Assembly: GCA_002398565.1 (NCBI GenBank)
Contig: DGZP01000067.1
Location: 1 to 24,769, forward strand
Direction: 5' to 3'
Source: Proteiniphilum sp. UBA4977
GTDB taxonomy: Bacteria > Bacteroidota > Bacteroidia > Bacteroidales > Dysgonomonadaceae
DNA length: 24,769 bases
Under the pieces are notes generated by a model. That model was given only the letters and a program-made list of their open reading frames with translations. It was not told where the DNA came from and ran no database searches. Position numbers and translations under genes: made by a program. Of the stretch, positions 17,501 to 24,769 are shown piece after piece. Positions within the stretch are counted from its first letter, which is position 1. Each line of letters begins with the position of its first letter.

Positions 17501-17775
17501 TGCAGCCATCCAGCTACTTCGTGGAAGACGGAAGCTATCTTCGTGTAAAAGACGTATCCCTCTCCTACAATTTTAATAACAGTCTCCTTACCCGGGCAGG
17601 GATCACGCGCCTGCAACCTTTTGTAACATTTAGCAATCTGCTAACTATCACAGGTTACAGCGGCATGGACCCGGAAGTAAACCAGTGGGGTAACAACGGC
17701 GCCGTGCAAGGAATCGACTGGGGTACCTATCCTCACAGCAAAACGGTTGTATTTGGAATGAATATTGAATTTTAA
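14530..17775 (+). CDS. SusC-like TonB-dependent outer-membrane transporter with STN signalling domain
   Basis: Imports oligosaccharides across the outer membrane with its SusD partner. Of 1081 residues, a signal peptide covers about 1-33 (cleavage near L-Y-A-Q). An STN domain follows at about 37-110 (I-S-V-I-E-A-L-Q ... I-V-I-V-P), then a CarboxypepD_reg-like domain at about 123-193 (I-V-G-K-V-T-D ... G-N-F-S-I-D-V), a TonB-box-like segment L-D-E-L-V-V-I-G-Y-G at 199-208, a plug to about 325 (L-Y-V-V-D-G-V-P, I-L-K-D-A-S-S-A-A-I-Y-G-S-R) and a beta-barrel to the C-terminal V-F-G-M-N-I-E-F. The STN domain marks it as a signal transducer for the upstream FecR/sigma pair. Start codons at 14545 or 14560 are possible alternatives. 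The SusD gene follows after 6 bases. Confidence 0.96.
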   Translation: MNNKVMIFSYMGKIKTLFFIFFLCFAPQTVLYAQRSALITIQKDNISVIEALQAVEKQTRMLIAYNESQLKSKSNIDLNIEGKGLNEVLPQILKGTGFTYQLKDDYIVIVPNAPQPVASQKKQIVGKVTDKSGEAIIGANIIEKGTINGTVTDIDGNFSIDVAENATLQISYIGYVEQTINTSGRINFNIVLSEDTKTLDELVVIGYGTVRRGDVTTAVSSVSLDDLNERPIVSAAQAIQGKAAGVNVYRPSGTPGGELVVRVRGTTSFNGSNDPLYVVDGVPVDNINFLSPTDIAEIQILKDASSAAIYGSRAANGVVLITTKQASGGAKIAANIQVGMNRVSNPIQSLNARQYKELIDELRPGTIPEGTTDRTDWFNEVYGTGISQNYQLQVSDGNDRLRYFISGGYLNEQGILSSAFFRRFNFRSNVESQIRKWFHLGVNISYSDNTSNGVTTGQGSNRGGVVLAVVNLPTAATIRDEETGLYNRLFFGQNIANPLEEIANGENNKNNENRLIGSANATITFSPKMNLKSTFTLDRRNGKITGFTPPSHGTDRDDWGNAWDNRSMNTLMVFDNVLTYKHVFAEKHNLEAMTGSSWTDSQWSESYINGSHFKDGTIQTLNAANRIAWDNTGSRASQWSIYSLFGRLSYNYDSKYLFTFNIREDGSSKLHPDHRWGTFPSLSAAWRLSSEEFMQDASWVDDLKIRAGWGQTGNQSGIGDFAYLQRYNITRQAWFETGKENSLPLITEANLRTADLTWETTNQVNFGVDATLLNNRLTLAMDYYYKRTTDMLMYVSLPEGSAVANEIVRNEGEMTNRGFEFSADSRNLTGDFSWDTNFNISFNRNRLESLELQQIYYAAETTQAFHQTRVVRNEPGRSLGGFWGYISDGVDPESGELMYRDINEDGRISSSDKTYVGDPNPLFTYGLTNTFSYKGFNLNIFLQGSVGNDIFNASKGDTEGMYDLKNQSVEVLKRWRTPGMITDVPRAGFNLQPSSYFVEDGSYLRVKDVSLSYNFNNSLLTRAGITRLQPFVTFSNLLTITGYSGMDPEVNQWGNNGAVQGIDWGTYPHSKTVVFGMNIEF

Positions 17776-17781
17776 ATTACA

Positions 17782-19329
17782 ATGAATAAAATGAAAACAA
17801 AATATATTATATCTCTGTTGTTGACGGTCTTGCTGGTTTCCTGTAACCTCGACTACGAGCCGCTGGATACTTATTCCGATATTACAGAAGGGGTGAGTGA
17901 GGACAGCGTTCAGGTAGTTTTTAAAGACAAAGCGGCACTATTGTCTCATAGGCAAACGTTGATGAATCTGTTCAAAAACGGACAGGAGCACTGGTATCTC
18001 GATATGCTGCTGCTTGCAGAATCGCATTCCGACAATGCATATGCCGGGTCACCCAACGCAGAAACCACCCCTTTTGAAGTAAATTCCATCGAGGGATCAA
18101 ACACGAACTTGAGACGCGACTGGAACGGTCATATGGGAAACATAGCCCAAGCCAACAAATTAATCAACTATATTGATATGGTTCCCGACGCATCATTGAC
18201 AACGACAGAAAAGGCCCAGTACAAGGCAGAAGCAAAAATACTGAGGGCAATGATCTACTTCGACATGGTCAGGATATGGGGGAATGTACCGCTGGTGATT
18301 ACAACAGCGGGTGATATCACCTCTGAGACCATCAAAGAGGTATACCCTGCCTATTTCCCACCGCAGACCGATGCACTGACCATCTATCAACAGATCGAGA
18401 AAGACCTGCTGGAGGGAGTACAGTTTGCAGCCGATAATAGTCCATCGGACAAAACCCTGTTTTCAAAATCAGTTGCCCGCGCCATGCTGGCCAAAATATA
18501 TGCTGAAAAACCTTTGCGTGATTATGACAAGGTCATACAATATGCCGATCAGCTTACGACAGATGGCTTCGCACTTGTGGATGACTACAGCACGCTGTTT
18601 GATGTGATTCTTACCGATCCGGACGCTCCCGCATCGCAGGAAAACAAAGCCATTGACGCCATGGCACGTAACACGCGGGAAACCATCTATGAAGCACAGT
18701 TTTTCCCCGGAAATGCCAGCTGGGTCACCTGGATGTTCGGTCGTCCGCTGGATGACTGGAACAATGCGTTTACATGGGCTAAGTGGATTACCCCTTCGCG
18801 CGATCTTATCAAAACATTCCACAGTGAACCGGGTGATCAACGTTTTGCTCAAACTGTGGTATATTACGAAGCCAAGTGGAGCATTTATTATCCTGCCAGC
18901 AACTACCCGTTTATGTACAAAACCCGCAGTGCCTACAACAGCATCATCAAAATGCGGTACGCCGATATCCTGCTGCTGAAAGCAGAAGCATTGATAGGGA
19001 AAGGAGACTACAACGGAGCAGCACAGATTATTAACCAAACACGCCGCAGGGCCGGTTTATCGAACCTCCCTGCATCGGCATCCGCAAACAAAGAATCCAT
19101 ACTCAAAGCCTACATGAAGGAACGCCGGCTGGAACTGGCATTTGAAGGACAACGCTGGTTCGACCTTGTACGCCTTGATAAGGTGGAAGAGGTGATGAAT
19201 GCGGTGTTCGCAAAAGATGAAGGCCGGCCAGCACAAGCCTATCCTTTCACCTCTCTGTCGTATGTATTACCCATTCCCCAGGATGTGATCGATCAGAATC
19301 CAAACCTGGTACAGAATCCGGGTTATTAA
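17782..19329 (+). CDS. SusD/RagB-family glycan-binding lipoprotein
   Basis: The lid partner of the SusC transporter, lipid-anchored on the outer face of the outer membrane, which captures oligosaccharides for import. At 515 residues it is normal for the family. The lipoprotein signal ends L-L-V-S-C (C21). Family hallmarks are the alpha-helical TPR region with L-R-A-M-I-Y-F-D-M-V-R-I-W-G-N-V-P-L-V, the R-Y-A-D-I-L-L-L-K-A-E-A-L motif, I-N-Q-T-R-R-R-A-G-L, and the C-terminal E-R-R-L-E-L-A-F-E-G-Q-R-W-F-D-L-V-R. Start at 17782, with an in-frame ATG at 17791 as alternative. It lies 6 bases after susC and 31 bases before the next lipoprotein gene, so co-transcription is near certain. Confidence 0.96.
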   Translation: MNKMKTKYIISLLLTVLLVSCNLDYEPLDTYSDITEGVSEDSVQVVFKDKAALLSHRQTLMNLFKNGQEHWYLDMLLLAESHSDNAYAGSPNAETTPFEVNSIEGSNTNLRRDWNGHMGNIAQANKLINYIDMVPDASLTTTEKAQYKAEAKILRAMIYFDMVRIWGNVPLVITTAGDITSETIKEVYPAYFPPQTDALTIYQQIEKDLLEGVQFAADNSPSDKTLFSKSVARAMLAKIYAEKPLRDYDKVIQYADQLTTDGFALVDDYSTLFDVILTDPDAPASQENKAIDAMARNTRETIYEAQFFPGNASWVTWMFGRPLDDWNNAFTWAKWITPSRDLIKTFHSEPGDQRFAQTVVYYEAKWSIYYPASNYPFMYKTRSAYNSIIKMRYADILLLKAEALIGKGDYNGAAQIINQTRRRAGLSNLPASASANKESILKAYMKERRLELAFEGQRWFDLVRLDKVEEVMNAVFAKDEGRPAQAYPFTSLSYVLPIPQDVIDQNPNLVQNPGY

Positions 19330-19360
19330 TGGAGGGTACCAATTAAAAAAAGAAATCAAT

Positions 19361-20761
19361 ATGAAGAAGACATATATCTATCCGTTTATCCTTGCCGCTG
19401 TCATCATCACGATGATCTCTTCCTGCGATGATGAATACGGGCCCCGCAAGGAATCGTCTCCCGTCTTTGTGTCAGCAGCAGCTGTTCCCGCCACCTTTAC
19501 ATTTGGAGACACGCTCGCCCTCTCTGCCGAAATCATTGATCCGGCCACCAGGCTCAGCAATCTTTTTTATGAAGTGGTTTCCGGAGAAAATGTAATTGCC
19601 AGGGGAAGTATCCCACTCAGTGGTGACACAGCCAACGTCTCCAGCAATGTGTTTATACCTATGATCAAAAATCAGGGCGACAATGCAGCGGTGACGATAA
19701 ATCTTATTGCACAGAATGTGTTGAAAGGTACCAGCAGCCACAAAATAGAAGGACTCACCGGAAAACGTCCTACTTACAGCAAGCTGTATCTTGTCACAGA
19801 CAATGGAATGGTTGCCCTGCTGAATCCATTGGCGGGTGACAAAAACAAATATTCCAGCAGCAACCTTACACTGGATGCATCGATGTGTTTTAAACTGGCA
19901 GAAAAGCTTCATGCCGATAACACAATCGATTACAGCGGTCATGTATACGGCAATGTTGGGGGCAGGCCCGGCCTGATCAACGAAACGGGAGAATCTACTT
20001 TTCTCCTTACCCCCAACGACGACTATACAAAGGGAATCATATTCGATAATCTTTCCTTTACATTCACCTCCACAGGTGGCAGTCTGGGGGCCGACGACCT
20101 CGCGTTAAGCAGTTTCGGGAGCGAAGATATCGACAACGAATCTTTCCGAACACTTACCCGTACACTGGAAAACGGGAAGAGTTACTCACTGATTGGCATC
20201 CTGGGTGACCGGATGAACCTGTACAATCCCGACTTTTTTGAACGGTTGTCCGACAATCAGGTAAAATTTCTGGGAAAAACAGGCGAGTATACCCTGTATT
20301 ATAACCCGGTCAGGAAGAACGTTTTTGTCGGTACCGACAATCCGGCGTATCCCGACTATCTGCTGGCCTGCGGCTATGGACTTGGCTATCCCACGCGGGT
20401 TACTACAGCGGAAATAAGCGCAGTCTATCCCGGCCACACACGCACCCACACGAGCTGGGGTTTTGGCAATGTAATGAATTATGTCTTGTTGCGTCAGATA
20501 AGTACGGGTATCTATCAGGGAACCTTCTACACGCCGGGCGATCATGATCATTATGCCGGCTTTAAACCTTTTGAAAACACCGGATGGGCAAATGAAAAGA
20601 AGGCCGGTGATTTCACCTTCACCGGTGAGCAGATTATTACCGGAGATAACGACTGGACCATTCCCAACGGGGAGAATGATCCTGTAGTGGAATCGGCTAA
20701 CTACCGGTTTACGGTGAATCTGACGACCAAAACGGTACATATCCAAAAAGTAACACTGTAA
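19361..20761 (+). CDS. surface glycan-binding-type lipoprotein (SusE/SusF position)
   Basis: A 466-residue lipoprotein with a signal ending M-I-S-S-C (C22), followed at once by D-D-E. Such acidic residues act as a surface-export signal in Bacteroidota, so exposure on the cell surface is likely. An N-terminal Ig-like module (about 30-130, with F-T-F-G-D-T-L-A-L-S-A) precedes two or more beta-rich modules. The C-terminus has the SusE/F-like pattern Y-Q-G-T-F-Y-T-P-G ... Y-R-F-T-V-N-L-T-T-K-T-V. I do not recognise catalytic residues. It shares its N-terminal layout with the lipoprotein at 22287, suggesting an old duplication. By position (after SusD, before GH30) it corresponds to the binding proteins of beta-1,6-glucan loci. 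The binding role is inferred; the ligand is not determined. Confidence 0.82.
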   Translation: MKKTYIYPFILAAVIITMISSCDDEYGPRKESSPVFVSAAAVPATFTFGDTLALSAEIIDPATRLSNLFYEVVSGENVIARGSIPLSGDTANVSSNVFIPMIKNQGDNAAVTINLIAQNVLKGTSSHKIEGLTGKRPTYSKLYLVTDNGMVALLNPLAGDKNKYSSSNLTLDASMCFKLAEKLHADNTIDYSGHVYGNVGGRPGLINETGESTFLLTPNDDYTKGIIFDNLSFTFTSTGGSLGADDLALSSFGSEDIDNESFRTLTRTLENGKSYSLIGILGDRMNLYNPDFFERLSDNQVKFLGKTGEYTLYYNPVRKNVFVGTDNPAYPDYLLACGYGLGYPTRVTTAEISAVYPGHTRTHTSWGFGNVMNYVLLRQISTGIYQGTFYTPGDHDHYAGFKPFENTGWANEKKAGDFTFTGEQIITGDNDWTIPNGENDPVVESANYRFTVNLTTKTVHIQKVTL

Positions 20762-20765
20762 CAGT

Positions 20766-22262
20766 ATGCAAATCATAAAAAATATAAAGCTGATCCTGCT
20801 CGTCCTGCTGCTTGGAAGCTGTTCATCCTGCAATGAGACCGACGGAAATACTCCCGATAACGGAGAGAACCCGGAGATACCTGTCGGCGATGTCACACTC
20901 TTTATCACAACCAGCAACCGTGCACAGGATTTCAAAAAGCAAACCGCCTCTTTCAGTACAAAAGGGAACATGTCTCCCACCACCATTAAGCTGGAACCGG
21001 CTACACGTTATCAGACAATGGACGGCTTCGGGGCGGCTGTCACCGGCTCCTCGGCTTTCAACCTGATGAAGATGACACCGGAGAACCGCACCAAATTTCT
21101 CAAAGAGACCTTTTCTCCCACCGAGGGAATGGGTCAGAGCTATGTGCGGATATCCATCGGCTGTTCCGATTTTTCGTTGAGTGAGTACTCCCTGTGCGAC
21201 ACGCCGGGTATAGAAAATTTCGGGCTTACTTCGGAGGAGACAACTTACGTGATTCCCGTTTTAAAAGAGATACTGGCAATTAATCCGGAACTAAAGATCA
21301 TGGGCTCGCCCTGGACGCCGCCCCGATGGATGAAGGTAAACAACCTGACTGACCTGCAGCCATTTAACTCATGGACCAGCGGCCAGTTGAACCCTGCATA
21401 TTATGGTGATTATGCCACCTATTTCGTAAAATGGATACAGGCGATGGCACAGCATGGCATAAAAATTCACTCCGTCACGCCCCAGAATGAACCGCTGAAC
21501 AGGGGAAACTCAGCCTCCCTTTTTATGGGATGGGAAGAACAGTTGCAATTTGTGCAGCATCACCTGGTGCCCAAGTTCAAGGCTGCCTCATTACAGACTA
21601 AAATTTATCTGTTCGATCACAATTACAATTATGACAACATGGCCGATCAGAACGATTATCCTGTAAAGATTTATGACGCCGGCATAGACGGCGATCTTGT
21701 GGCTGGAGCGGCTTACCATAACTACGGGGGCGATAAATCGGAGTTGCTCGACATACAGGCCAAATACCCGAATCGGGAACTGGTGTTCACCGAGACTTCT
21801 ATCGGTACCTGGAACGACGGTCGAAACCTGGCGGTGAGACTGATCGACGATATGCGGGAAGTGGCGCTGGGTACAGTGAACAATGGATGCAGGGGGGTGA
21901 TTGTCTGGAACCTGATGCTCGACAGCGAGCGGGGCCCCAACCGCGAAGGCGGGTGTCAGACCTGTTATGGTGCGGTGGACATCGACCGTGCCAACTACAC
22001 CACCATCACCCGTAACTCGCATTATTACATTATCGGACATCTCTCATCGGTGGTAAAACCGGGTGCAGTACGCATCGGAACAAGTGGTTTCACTGATCCG
22101 GGATTTGTACATTCAGCTTTTGAAAACCCGGACGGTAGCTATGCCGTGGTTCTGTTGAATAGCACCAATGCACCCAAAACAATCACCCTTGACGATGGAA
22201 AACAGCATTTCAGTTATGAAGTTCCTGCTCAAGCGGTGGTATCCTATCGATGGAAAAAATAA
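20766..22262 (+). CDS. glycoside hydrolase family 30 lipoprotein, probable endo-beta-1,6-glucanase (GH30_3-like)
   Basis: A retaining glycanase of 498 residues that begins 4 bases after the previous stop. The lipoprotein signal ends L-L-G-S-C (C19). The family 30 (beta/alpha)8 barrel starts near residue 75 with Y-Q-T-M-D-G-F-G-A-A, and S-P-W-T-P-P-R-W-M-K is at 181-190. The acid/base is E242 in T-P-Q-N-E-P and the nucleophile E343 in F-T-E-T-S-I-G. The G-P-N-R-E-G-G-C-Q-T-C-Y-G segment and the C-terminal beta-sandwich (ending V-V-S-Y-R-W) are as in bacterial beta-1,6-glucanase-like members. The likely job is to cut beta-1,6-glucan, or a related beta-1,6-linked glycan, at the cell surface to feed SusC/D. 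A beta-1,6-galactanase or glucosylceramidase-type activity is an alternative; the subfamily is my judgement from motifs and context. Confidence 0.9.
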   Translation: MQIIKNIKLILLVLLLGSCSSCNETDGNTPDNGENPEIPVGDVTLFITTSNRAQDFKKQTASFSTKGNMSPTTIKLEPATRYQTMDGFGAAVTGSSAFNLMKMTPENRTKFLKETFSPTEGMGQSYVRISIGCSDFSLSEYSLCDTPGIENFGLTSEETTYVIPVLKEILAINPELKIMGSPWTPPRWMKVNNLTDLQPFNSWTSGQLNPAYYGDYATYFVKWIQAMAQHGIKIHSVTPQNEPLNRGNSASLFMGWEEQLQFVQHHLVPKFKAASLQTKIYLFDHNYNYDNMADQNDYPVKIYDAGIDGDLVAGAAYHNYGGDKSELLDIQAKYPNRELVFTETSIGTWNDGRNLAVRLIDDMREVALGTVNNGCRGVIVWNLMLDSERGPNREGGCQTCYGAVDIDRANYTTITRNSHYYIIGHLSSVVKPGAVRIGTSGFTDPGFVHSAFENPDGSYAVVLLNSTNAPKTITLDDGKQHFSYEVPAQAVVSYRWKK

Positions 22263-22286
22263 ATCAAATCTAACGACTATAGCCCT

Positions 22287-23624
22287 ATGAGACATTTAAC
22301 ATATTATTTACTTGGAATGATCGGGATGATCGCTTTTTTCTCCTGCGCGGAAGATGTGAGTGACCTGCAGCAGGAAGGAAATCCCGTCTTACAAATTGAA
22401 GAACAGTTCTCCAACGTTCACTTTGGAGATAATCTTCCGTTTACTGCGACTGTCAGCGACGACATTCCGCTATCCACACTTACTGCCATACTCTATTTCG
22501 GAGAGGAAGAGGTAGCTCGTACCACGATCCGTACCAAGGAGGAGGGAGAATACAAGGGTACCATTTCTGTACCCTTTCTGAAGGATATTCCCGACGGTAC
22601 GGCAACACTGGAATTTGTTTTGCTCAACACAACTTTGAAAAGTGCAACGCAGAGCTTTGATGTTCCCATTACCCGTGCTCCCTACCCTTATCTGATTCTG
22701 GTGACTGCAGATGCCTCCTACCCGATGCTTCCCACCGGGCGACCGTTTGAATATGCGGCAACCGAACCATTTCCGGTGACCGACCTGCCAGCCTATATCA
22801 AAACTCCGGTGGTGGACGACAAGGGCCGGGAGATTATCTTTGGCTGGGAGTCGGGTGCAGTGACGCAGGATATATCGGAAAATATCCCGTTCGTGAGTCC
22901 CGTGGGAGGTACCTTTTCGGTTACATTTAACACCAGGACCTATCAGGCCTCTCCGTTCTTCGAGATTCTGGTGAACGGCGAAAAAATGACGATGCTCGAC
23001 AAGCAGAACTATATGATTGACACCGAGCTTACGAAAGGGCAGGAGCTGACCATAGAAGGCCTTGAAGATATTTCAACATGGTGGATCGATGCCGATTATT
23101 TCACTCAGGTCGAAGCCGGCAAATATAAATTCAACCCCATCTCAGGGAAGTACCGCATCATGGCCAATCTCACACTGAAATATTTCAGAATAGAAGCGCT
23201 GGATGGTAACAATCCTGCATCTCTGAAGGCAGACGGTACTGGCGCAATCTGGATTATCGGTGACCAGGTAGGTAAACCATCCTACAAAGAAAATCATGTA
23301 GGCTGGAATCCTTCACAAGCGCTCTGCATGGCGCCTATCGGGAACAAGACCTATCAGATCACCCTGGTGGCAGGAGAGTCTGTGAATGCAGCCGAAATAA
23401 ACTTCAAATTCTTCCATCAGAAGGACTGGGGCGGCGAGTTTGGCAGTAGCACGCTTTCCACCGAGAGCAACATTGTGTTTGTGGGGAATGGCACAAATGG
23501 CCGTGACAACGGAAATCTTGGCTTGGTTGATGGCACCACACTGGAGACAGGCGCAACCTACATCTTTACCGTGGATCTTTCTGCCGGAAATGACAAGGGA
23601 ATCCTGAAAGTGGTGAAGCTGTAA
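22287..23624 (+). CDS. second surface glycan-binding-type lipoprotein (DUF5125/DUF5121-like)
   Basis: A 445-residue lipoprotein with a signal ending A-F-F-S-C (C20), then A-E-D, again an acidic stretch suggesting surface display. The N-terminal Ig-like module (about 28-130: F-G-D-N-L-P-F-T-A-T-V, V-P-F-L-K-D-I-P-D-G-T-A-T-L) resembles that of the lipoprotein at 19361. The middle part is beta-rich (T-F-S-V-T-F-N-T-R-T-Y). The C-terminal module starts near 305 with G-A-I-W-I-I-G-D-Q-V-G and ends I-F-T-V-D-L-S-A-G-N-D-K-G-I-L-K, typical of SusE/SusF-like carbohydrate-binding modules. The DUF names are from memory and tentative. Last gene of the operon, followed by a strong terminator. It probably binds the same glycan as the GH30 enzyme. 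Confidence 0.8.
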   Translation: MRHLTYYLLGMIGMIAFFSCAEDVSDLQQEGNPVLQIEEQFSNVHFGDNLPFTATVSDDIPLSTLTAILYFGEEEVARTTIRTKEEGEYKGTISVPFLKDIPDGTATLEFVLLNTTLKSATQSFDVPITRAPYPYLILVTADASYPMLPTGRPFEYAATEPFPVTDLPAYIKTPVVDDKGREIIFGWESGAVTQDISENIPFVSPVGGTFSVTFNTRTYQASPFFEILVNGEKMTMLDKQNYMIDTELTKGQELTIEGLEDISTWWIDADYFTQVEAGKYKFNPISGKYRIMANLTLKYFRIEALDGNNPASLKADGTGAIWIIGDQVGKPSYKENHVGWNPSQALCMAPIGNKTYQITLVAGESVNAAEINFKFFHQKDWGGEFGSSTLSTESNIVFVGNGTNGRDNGNLGLVDGTTLETGATYIFTVDLSAGNDKGILKVVKL

Positions 23625-23635
23625 TGCACCTTATA

Positions 23636-23677
23636 GAAAGAGGGTGAAATCACATTGTGATTCACCCTCTTTCTTTT
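23636..23677. terminator. bidirectional intrinsic terminator between the glycan locus and gdhA
   Basis: The arms 23636-23653 and 23657-23673 pair as 17 base pairs with one bulged A and a 3-base loop (ATT). TTTT follows on the plus strand. It lies between two convergent genes, 11 bases after the last operon stop, and probably ends both transcripts. Confidence 0.88.
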
Positions 23678-23698
23678 AACTTATTTTATTCGCTGATA

Positions 23699-24769
23699 TT
23701 ACACCACACCCTGCGCCATCATGGCATCGGCCACTTTCATGAAGCCGGCAATGTTGGCTCCTTTCACGTAGTTGATGTATTCACCGTTCTTTCCGTAGGT
23801 TACACACTGTTCGTGGATGTCATTCATGATCTGATGGAGCCAGCGGTCTACTTCCTCGTTACTCCAGGAGATATGCATGGCGTTCTGCGTCATCTCCAGT
23901 CCGGAACATGCCACACCGCCAGCATTCACAGCCTTACCCGGTGCAAAAAGCATCTCATTTTCTATGAAGAAGTCTACAGCATCTGAGGTACAACCCATAT
24001 TGGAAACTTCAGCTACCAGAATCACCCCGTTTTTCTTCAATGTTTTGGCATCCTCCAGATTCAGTTCGTTCTGGATAGCACAAGGCAAAGCGATATCCAC
24101 CTTGCATTCCCAGGGTTTCCTTCCGGGAATGAATCTGGATCGGGGAAATTCATCGGCATAGGGAGCCACCACATCATTGCCCGAATTGCGGAGTTCCAGC
24201 ATAAAGGCTATCTTTTCGGGCGTATTTACGCCATCTTCATCATATATGTATCCATCGGGGCCGGAGATTGCCACCACTTTGGCACCCAGTTCGGTGGCTT
24301 TGGTGACCGCACCCCAGGCAACGTTTCCAAAGCCGGAAACAGCAACGGTTTTTCCTCTTAGCATGATATGGTACTCGTCGCACATCTTCTGTACGAAATA
24401 GAGCGCGCCGAAGCCGGTGGCCTCGGGACGGAGGCGTGAGCCTCCAAATGTGAGTCCTTTCCCGGTGAAAGTACCGGTATGTTCGCGGGCAAGCTTCTTG
24501 TACATGCCAAACATGTAACCCACTTCACGGCCACCCACACCAATATCACCGGCCGGAACATCGGTATCGGGACCGATGTTGCGCCAAAGCTCCAATACGA
24601 AAGCCTGGCAGAAACGCATAATCTCTGCCTGGGAACGGCCTTTAGGCGCAAAATCAGATCCGCCTTTTGCCCCCCCCATGGGAAGTGTTGTGAGTGCGTT
24701 TTTAAAGGTCTGCTCGAAACCCAGAAATTTCAGGGAAGAAAGTGTGACGGATGGATGGAAACGAATACC
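23699..24769 (-). CDS. gdhA: NADP-type glutamate dehydrogenase, 5' part beyond the window
   Basis: Reductive amination of 2-oxoglutarate to glutamate, a cytoplasmic hexameric enzyme. 356 codons are present; the reading frame stays open through the window end. The first visible residues, G-I-R-F-H-P-S-V, are internal to the family, so roughly 90 N-terminal residues are missing from the window. Motifs are F-L-G-F-E-Q-T-F-K-N-A-L-T, the substrate/catalytic Lys region L-P-M-G-G-A-K-G-G-S-D-F, P-A-G-D-I-G-V-G-G-R-E, the Rossmann dinucleotide motif S-G-F-G-N-V-A-W-G, and the C-terminal N-A-G-G-V-A-C-S-G-L-E-M-T-Q-N. The apparent start at 24679 is the internal Met of the glycine loop and is not the true start. 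Housekeeping nitrogen metabolism, unrelated to the glycan locus. Confidence 0.95.
   Translation of the reverse strand, partial: GIRFHPSVTLSSLKFLGFEQTFKNALTTLPMGGAKGGSDFAPKGRSQAEIMRFCQAFVLELWRNIGPDTDVPAGDIGVGGREVGYMFGMYKKLAREHTGTFTGKGLTFGGSRLRPEATGFGALYFVQKMCDEYHIMLRGKTVAVSGFGNVAWGAVTKATELGAKVVAISGPDGYIYDEDGVNTPEKIAFMLELRNSGNDVVAPYADEFPRSRFIPGRKPWECKVDIALPCAIQNELNLEDAKTLKKNGVILVAEVSNMGCTSDAVDFFIENEMLFAPGKAVNAGGVACSGLEMTQNAMHISWSNEEVDRWLHQIMNDIHEQCVTYGKNGEYINYVKGANIAGFMKVADAMMAQGVV

Noticed and set aside
20186..20986. Long minus-strand open frame (266 codons) spanning the end of one lipoprotein gene and the start of the GH30 gene
   Set aside because: It is the complement of two well-supported genes, has no recognisable domain, and crosses an operon junction. 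It is a chance frame caused by codon composition.
24679..24679. Apparent start codon of glutamate dehydrogenase
   Set aside because: This Met is in the conserved L-P-M-G-G motif. The frame continues with family-typical sequence to the window edge, so the gene is truncated by the window and is not short.

Overview
The window looks like a Bacteroidales genome (Bacteroidota), possibly of the Dysgonomonadaceae type, although the genus cannot be fixed from sequence alone. The evidence is a SusC/SusD pair with surface lipoproteins, an ECF sigma/FecR anti-sigma pair of the Bacteroidota type, serine-type S1 sulfatases, many SPII lipoprotein signals, and a TAnnTTTG-type -7 promoter element. Coding density is very high: no gap between genes exceeds about 145 bases. 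I see no tRNA, rRNA, CRISPR array or insertion sequence.

Region 1 (1-118) holds a 60-base near-perfect inverted repeat and a short leader. Region 2 (119-11499, all + strand) is a sulfoglycan-degradation cluster: sulfatase, parallel beta-helix protein, sulfatase, GH2 beta-galactosidase-like enzyme, sulfatase, AT-rich alpha/beta hydrolase, sulfatase. It has no SusC/SusD and no regulator inside the window, and may continue to the left. Region 3 (11513-12571, - strand) is a housekeeping class I fructose-bisphosphate aldolase of the FbaB/DhnA type. Region 4 (12708-23624, + strand) is a self-contained polysaccharide utilization locus: ECF sigma factor, FecR-type anti-sigma factor, SusC-like transporter with an STN signalling domain, SusD-like lipoprotein, a surface-glycan-binding-type lipoprotein, a GH30 endo-glycanase lipoprotein, and a second glycan-binding-type lipoprotein. 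Region 5 (23699-24769, - strand) is an NADP-type glutamate dehydrogenase cut off by the window end. It is separated from the locus by a strong bidirectional terminator.

How the genes work together (inference): the GH30 enzyme and the two binding lipoproteins would cut and capture a glycan at the cell surface. SusC/SusD would import the oligosaccharides, and SusC occupancy would signal through its STN domain to FecR and release the sigma factor. The gene order SusC-SusD-binding protein-GH30-binding protein matches the known beta-1,6-glucan locus of Bacteroides thetaiotaomicron. The upstream cluster would remove sulfate esters and beta-galactosyl (or similar) residues, mostly in the periplasm. 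Whether the two blocks act on one glycan is unknown.

The most interesting unannotated signal is in the fecR-susC gap. A hairpin followed by seven T's on the minus strand, with an upstream minus-strand TAnnTTTG match, predicts a roughly 70-nt RNA antisense to the susC leader. This resembles the cis-antisense small RNAs known to repress sigma/anti-sigma-controlled loci in Bacteroides.
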